This document shows, piece after piece, positions 5,125 to 7,703 of a stretch of 7,703 nucleotides of DNA. Made by a program: the position numbers and the translations under genes. The DNA comes from Betaproteobacteria bacterium (GTDB lineage Bacteria > Pseudomonadota > Gammaproteobacteria > Burkholderiales > SG8-39). The notes under the pieces were generated by a model that saw only the letters and a list, made by a program, of their open reading frames with translations, was not told where the DNA came from and searched no databases. Where the stretch lies: NCBI GenBank assembly GCA_029865405.1, contig JAOUGZ010000115.1, positions 1-7,703 of the forward strand, given 5' to 3'. Within the stretch, counting starts at the first letter, position 1. Each line of letters begins with the position of its first letter.

Positions 5125-5129
5125 TGGAG
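5125..5129 (+). promoter_or_regulatory. Ribosome binding site for the Met/Gly-repeat gene
   Basis: TGGAG six bases before ATG 5136 sets that start. An in-frame ATG at 5124 overlaps this site and would add four residues before a normal signal peptide. Confidence 0.5.
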
Positions 5130-5135
5130 TCGAAT

Positions 5136-5777
5136 ATGAAACGCAAATTGCTTGCCGCCTCGGCGGCGATCCTGTTTGGCACGGCTACAGCCGCGTGCTC
5201 TCAACCGTATGGTGGCATGGGGCCCGGAATGATGGGTGGCTACGGGCCGGGCGGCGGCCCGGGCTATGGCCAGGGCCAGGGTCCGGGCTACGGCCCCGGA
5301 TATGGTCCTGGGTACGGTCCTGGCTACGGCATGGGCCCGGGAATGATGGGCGGCTACGGTGGCTACGGTATGGGCCCCGGGATGATGGGCGGCTACGGCA
5401 TGGGCCCCGGAATGATGGGCGGCTTTGGTGGCTACGGCATGGGCCCGGGAATGATGGGCGGCTATGGCGGCTACGGATATGGCCCTGACCTCAGCGCCGA
5501 GCAGCGCGCGAAGATCTCCGAAATCCAGCAGGACATCGCGCAGAAGCACTGGGAGCTGATGGGCAAGCTGCATCAGCAGGGCGGACCGATGTCCGAGGCG
5601 TTCGGTTCCGGACCGATCGACGAGAAGGCCGCGCGCAAGGCCTACGAGGCGATGGCCGACGCGCACAAGCAGATGTTCGATCTGTCGCTGCAGGCGCGCA
5701 AACGTATGGACGCGGTTCTGACGCCGGAGCAGCGCGAACAGATGAGCCGCGGATGGCGCGGCCGTCCGTCGCGCTAG
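5136..5777 (+). CDS. Met/Gly-repeat periplasmic protein with Spy/CpxP-like C-terminal half
   Basis: The 213-residue protein has three parts. Residues 1-21 are a signal peptide ending TAAC, a possible lipobox with C21 as the lipidated residue. Residues 24-117 are a low-complexity Gly/Tyr/Met/Pro region with five exact copies of MGPGMMGG (starting at 28, 66, 79, 89, 102) and a run of four PGYG units (50-65). Residues 118-213 are a charged helical domain, LSAEQRAKISEIQQDIAQKH through MDAVLTPEQREQMSRGW, with the LTPEQ motif of the Spy/CpxP/metal-resistor group of envelope-stress chaperones. Met-X-X-Met-Met clusters are typical Cu(I)/Ag(I) ligands, so a copper sponge tethered to a chaperone-like domain is a reasonable inference. 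It sits 14 bases before the SHOCT gene. C-terminal family assignment is good; lipidation and copper binding are inferred. Confidence 0.82.
   Translation: MKRKLLAASAAILFGTATAACSQPYGGMGPGMMGGYGPGGGPGYGQGQGPGYGPGYGPGYGPGYGMGPGMMGGYGGYGMGPGMMGGYGMGPGMMGGFGGYGMGPGMMGGYGGYGYGPDLSAEQRAKISEIQQDIAQKHWELMGKLHQQGGPMSEAFGSGPIDEKAARKAYEAMADAHKQMFDLSLQARKRMDAVLTPEQREQMSRGWRGRPSR
5217..5462 (+). repeat. In-frame Met/Gly coding repeats
   Basis: Five 24-base copies encode MGPGMMGG at 5217-5240, 5331-5354, 5370-5393, 5400-5423 and 5439-5462. The last four are separated by short GYG/FGG linkers, and a 12-base PGYG unit repeats four times at 5283-5330. Third positions vary between copies (for example ccc/ccg, ggg/gga), so the repeats are under protein-level selection or are not brand new. 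Copy-number change by slippage is likely between strains. Confidence 0.85.
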
Positions 5778-5791
5778 CGGGAGCGGCGGCC

Positions 5792-6043
5792 ATGTGGGGC
5801 GGCGACATGATGGGCTGGGGCGGCGGCTGGGGCTGGGGATGGTTCGGCATCGTGCACATGGTGCTGTGGTGGTTCCTGATCATCCTCGGCATCGTGGTGC
5901 TCGCGAAGTGGCTGTTTGGCGGGGGCAGCGGTGGACGCGCCGCCAGCGAGGACCGGGCGCTCGCGATCCTGCGCGAGCGTTTTGCCCGCGGCGAGATCGA
6001 CAAGACCGAGTTCGACGCGCGCAAGCGCGACTTGGGAGGCTGA
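5792..6043 (+). CDS. SHOCT-domain small membrane protein
   Basis: The 83-residue protein has a Trp/Gly/Met-rich start (MWGGDMMGWGGGWGWGWFG), one transmembrane helix at about 20-42, a Gly linker, and a SHOCT motif at about 54-81 (RALAILRERFARGEIDKTEF then DARKRDL). SHOCT is a short C-terminal oligomerisation-like module found on many small membrane proteins. Single-pass SHOCT proteins with a Trp/Met-rich front are common beside copper-resistance genes, but their job is unknown. ATG 5792 is chosen over ATG 5753 because GGGAG at 5779-5783 is well placed and MWGG is the usual family start. The earlier ATG would overlap the preceding gene by 25 bases. The ribosome site of the next gene lies in its last codons, and its stop abuts the next start. 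Confidence 0.82.
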   Translation: MWGGDMMGWGGGWGWGWFGIVHMVLWWFLIILGIVVLAKWLFGGGSGGRAASEDRALAILRERFARGEIDKTEFDARKRDLGG

Positions 6044-6457
6044 ATGGCCAAGATCGTGAATGCTCTTCGTTGTCTTCTCCTCGCCGGGGCAGCGCTCATG
6101 GCGTCGGGCGCCGCCAATGCTGCCGAGCTCGGAACTCGCGCGAGCAGCATGGGCGGCGTTACGGTGAAAGTTACGCCCAAGAGCGTCGAACCGGGCGCGG
6201 CGGCTTGGGAATTCGCCGTCGTACTCGACACCCACAGCCAGGACCTCAGCGACGACCTCATGAAGAATTCGGTGCTCGTTGACGCGCAGGGTGTTCGCCA
6301 TGCGCCGCTCGCCTGGGAAGGCTCGCCAGCCGGCGGCCACCATCGCTCGGGCGCGTTGCGCTTCAAGGGCTTGGCGACCCTGCCCGAGGCCATCGAGCTG
6401 CAGATGCGCCGGCCCGGCGAGCCGGCGCCGCGCAGCTTCCGCTGGAAACTGAAATAG
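6044..6457 (+). CDS. Small periplasmic protein of unnamed family
   Basis: The 137-residue protein has a clean signal peptide (cleavage after ANA at 24-26). The mature part is about 110 residues and predominantly beta-like: SSMGGVTVKVTP, then WEFAVVLDTHSQDLSDDL, then GGHHRSGALRF, ending RSFRWKLK. I recognise the pattern (WEF-hydrophobic-LDTHS, HHRxGxLxF) as recurring in proteobacterial metal-resistance regions, but I know no assigned function. His pair 99-100 and Met residues could bind metal, but there are no cysteines in the mature protein. GGGAGG at 6034-6039 is a strong ribosome site inside the SHOCT gene. The stop-to-start gap is zero, so the two genes are translationally coupled. A metal-binding or chaperone role is only a guess from position. 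Confidence 0.75.
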   Translation: MAKIVNALRCLLLAGAALMASGAANAAELGTRASSMGGVTVKVTPKSVEPGAAAWEFAVVLDTHSQDLSDDLMKNSVLVDAQGVRHAPLAWEGSPAGGHHRSGALRFKGLATLPEAIELQMRRPGEPAPRSFRWKLK

Positions 6458-6467
6458 GACTCGATCG

Positions 6468-6929
6468 ATGACACCCTCCCTCGCGCTCGCGCGACCTGCC
6501 GGATTCGGTGTCGGCGCCTTTGGCGCTTTGCTGGCAATCTACTTCGGCGCCCTCACGCTCGTGTCAGGCTGGAGCTTCACCCTGGCCCAGTTTTTCGAGT
6601 TCTGGTACTACGTCGTGCCGCTCGCCGCCGGCTTCGGTCTGCAGGTTACCTTGTTCCTCAAGCTGCGCGAAGTGCTCAGTCGCGCGAAACAAACCGGGGC
6701 CGTGGTCGCGGCTTCGGGAGCGACTTCGACCGCCGCGATGGTCTCATGCTGCGCGCACTACCTGACGAACGTCGCGCCGGTACTGGGCGCAACCGGGCTG
6801 GTCGCGTTCGCGGCGCAGTTCCAGGTCGAGTTGTTCTGGGTCGGGCTCGCGTTCAACGCGGCGGGCATCGCCTTCGTCGGGACCAAGCTCTACAAGGCCA
6901 CCAGGGACCACGCGCACTGCGTCGCGTAA
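6468..6929 (+). CDS. Four-helix membrane protein with CCAH motif
   Basis: The 153-residue inner-membrane protein has hydrophobic segments at about 15-33, 46-64, 88-116 and 120-138. The notable feature is MVSCCAHYLTNVAPVLGATG, with C94, C95 and H97 at the start of the third helix and a Pro soon after. The N-terminal half includes a Phe/Tyr/Trp-rich loop (FFEFWYYVVP). The C-terminus adds His and Cys (HAHC). A vicinal Cys pair in a membrane helix recalls MerT-like metal importers, but I see no real MerT similarity, so family and direction of transport are open. TAGGA overlapping the previous stop (6455-6459) is its ribosome site. It is the last gene before the CueR-type promoter. Confidence 0.75.
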   Translation: MTPSLALARPAGFGVGAFGALLAIYFGALTLVSGWSFTLAQFFEFWYYVVPLAAGFGLQVTLFLKLREVLSRAKQTGAVVAASGATSTAAMVSCCAHYLTNVAPVLGATGLVAFAAQFQVELFWVGLAFNAAGIAFVGTKLYKATRDHAHCVA

Positions 6930-6942
6930 TTTCTCGCGGAAC

Positions 6943-6973
6943 TTGACCTTCCTATCGTGGGAAGGTGCACCTT
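6943..6973 (+). promoter_or_regulatory. CueR-type (MerR-family) copper-responsive promoter
   Basis: The -35 TTGACC (6943-6948) and -10-like CACCTT (6968-6973) are separated by 19 bases, the lengthened spacer typical of MerR-family promoters. A perfect dyad, ACCTTCC (6946-6952), seven bases, GGAAGGT (6960-6966), fills the spacer and matches the E. coli copA operator layout closely. It faces the DUF2933 and P-type ATPase genes. No CueR gene is in the window. Confidence 0.85.
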
Positions 6974-7005
6974 GAGTCTAACGTAACGAACGAGAAGGTG
7001 TTCGC

Positions 7006-7242
7006 GTGAAAGACAACTTCCATTCGGATTTGAAGCCCGCATCAGCCCAGCGGCCGGCCTTCTGGTCGTCACGCACCGGGATTGCGCTATGCGCGTTCAT
7101 CGCGATCGCGGCAGCGGCCCTGATCCTGCAGCACAGGGCGCATGCGCTGCAGTGGCTGCCCTATGCCTTGCTGCTTGCGTGCCCGCTCCTACACCTGTTC
7201 CATGGGCATGGAGGCCACCGTGGCGGCAAGCAGGACAAGTGA
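7006..7242 (+). CDS. DUF2933-domain small membrane protein
   Basis: The 78-residue protein has two hydrophobic segments (about 25-42 and 49-64), the second within the DUF2933 signature LQWLPYALLLACPLLHLFHG, followed by a His/Gly tail HGHGGHRGGKQDK. DUF2933 proteins are small inner-membrane proteins commonly next to copper or heavy-metal P-type ATPases and efflux genes. Their role is not established, and the His-rich tail suggests metal binding. The GTG start is supported by GAGAAGG at 6992-6998, seven bases upstream. It is the first gene behind the CueR-type promoter (33 bases from the -10), so it should be copper-induced together with the ATPase 31 bases downstream. Confidence 0.85.
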   Translation: MKDNFHSDLKPASAQRPAFWSSRTGIALCAFIAIAAAALILQHRAHALQWLPYALLLACPLLHLFHGHGGHRGGKQDK

Positions 7243-7273
7243 TCGTGGCCACTGCCCTCCGGTGACCAAGACC

Positions 7274-7703
7274 ATGGATCAGCACCGCCACACGCACGAG
7301 CACGAGCATCATCCTCTCGATCAACACGTTGATGCCGACAGGGCGCTGCCGGCCGCGCAATACACCTGTCCCATGCACCCCGAGGTGCTCAAGGACGGAC
7401 CGGGCGACTGCCCGATCTGCGGCATGGCGCTCGTGCCGGTGGGCGCCGCGGCGGCCGATGAGGACAACGCCGAGCTGCGCGATCACACGCGCCGCTTGTG
7501 GGTCGGCGTCGTGCTGTCGATCCCGATGGTGATCCTCGCCATGTCGCCGATGGTGGGCATCGCGGAACCTTTCGGGCTCGCGCCGCGCGTTCGCGGCTGG
7601 ATCGAGTTCGTGCTCGGCACGCCGGTGGTGTTGTGGGTCGGCTGGCCGCTGCTCACCAAGTTCATCCGCTCGGTGCGCGGGTGGCGCCTGAACATGTACT
7701 CGC
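7274..7703 (+). CDS. copA: Copper P1B-type ATPase, N-terminal part (cut by window end)
   Basis: The first 143 codons are present. The protein begins with a His-rich stretch (MDQHRHTHEHEHHPLDQH). A heavy-metal-binding domain follows, YTCPMHPEVLKDGPGDCPIC then GMALVP, with C32, C46 and C49. Membrane helices follow from about residue 74 (LWVGVVLSIPMVILAMSP) and about 108 (WIEFVLGTPVVLWVGWPLL). The frame is still open at the edge with RGWRLNMYS, the entry to the next helix in copper-transporting ATPases. This HMBD-type start, rather than a classical CXXC HMA domain, is a common subtype of copper-exporting ATPases. ATP hydrolysis drives Cu+ out of the cytoplasm. ATG 7274 is chosen because it begins the His stretch; an in-frame GTG at 7262 is possible. 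The catalytic DKTGT and CPC motifs lie beyond the window, so ion specificity rests on the promoter and neighbours. Confidence 0.88.
   Translation, partial: MDQHRHTHEHEHHPLDQHVDADRALPAAQYTCPMHPEVLKDGPGDCPICGMALVPVGAAAADEDNAELRDHTRRLWVGVVLSIPMVILAMSPMVGIAEPFGLAPRVRGWIEFVLGTPVVLWVGWPLLTKFIRSVRGWRLNMYS

Noticed and set aside
5069..5135. Separate promoter or terminator between the second Cys/His gene and the Met-repeat gene
   Set aside because: TTGCGC and TAATCG-like hexamers are too far apart, and the only stem (GGCG-ACCG-CGCC) is four base pairs with no T-run.
5200..5480. Regular repeats resembling a CRISPR array or structural DNA repeat
   Set aside because: Unit lengths and gaps are irregular, keep the reading frame and encode Met/Gly motifs; there are no unique spacers of constant length.
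5491..6537. 348-codon minus-strand open frame, the longest in the window
   Set aside because: Pro/Arg/Ser-rich shadow lying over four coupled + strand genes with ribosome sites and domain matches.
6468..6929. MerT/MerC mercury transporter identity for the CCAH protein
   Set aside because: A vicinal Cys pair is shared, but helix arrangement and surrounding residues do not match MerT, and no merR, merP or merA gene is present.

Overview
The window is GC-rich, densely coded on the + strand only, and looks like a chromosomal metal-resistance region of a betaproteobacterium-like Gram-negative. The taxon is inferred from protein style and GC content, not from a marker gene. Every convincing gene concerns copper handling or periplasmic thiol chemistry. 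Genes are packed with gaps of 0 to about 150 bases, and there is no tRNA, rRNA, insertion sequence or CRISPR array.

Layout. (1) 1-122: the 3' end of a CusF-type periplasmic copper-binding domain, probably the tail of a Cus-type RND efflux locus upstream. (2) 214-3843: a small secreted Cys/His protein with a C-terminal RAPP sequence and a perfect stem-loop just after its stop. It is followed by a tight cluster of a DsbE/CcmG-like thioredoxin, a CcdA-type electron-transfer membrane protein, an anchored DUF1573 protein with a Cys-Met-Cys motif, a second CcdA/DsbD-like membrane protein, and a small membrane protein with CPVC and a terminal Cys-Cys. (3) 3914-4525: an AhpD-like (carboxymuconolactone decarboxylase family) protein. 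(4) 4679-6929: a second copy of the small secreted Cys/His protein, then a Met/Gly-repeat protein with a Spy/CpxP-like C-terminal half, a SHOCT-domain membrane protein, a small periplasmic protein and a four-helix membrane protein with a CCAH motif. (5) 6943-7703: a CueR-type copper promoter, a DUF2933 protein, and the start of a copper P1B-type ATPase cut by the window end.

How it may work together (inference): copper is expelled from the cytoplasm by the ATPase and from the periplasm by the upstream efflux system. Met-, His- and Cys-rich periplasmic proteins buffer it. The two CcdA-type proteins pass cytoplasmic reductant to periplasmic thiols, which copper oxidises.

The most interesting part is regulatory. 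The two small secreted proteins are paralogues. Each is preceded by an FNR-like palindrome at a similar distance, and they share a C-terminal block (R-x-P-P, then S-F-Y-x-R-S-A-R-I-x-R) up to the stop codon. The first copy resembles CutF/CruR-type copper-responsive leader proteins (DUF2946), in which translation of a secreted Cys protein with a C-terminal stalling sequence controls the downstream genes. It could therefore be a sensor for the thiol-redox cassette. This is a hypothesis from sequence architecture only.
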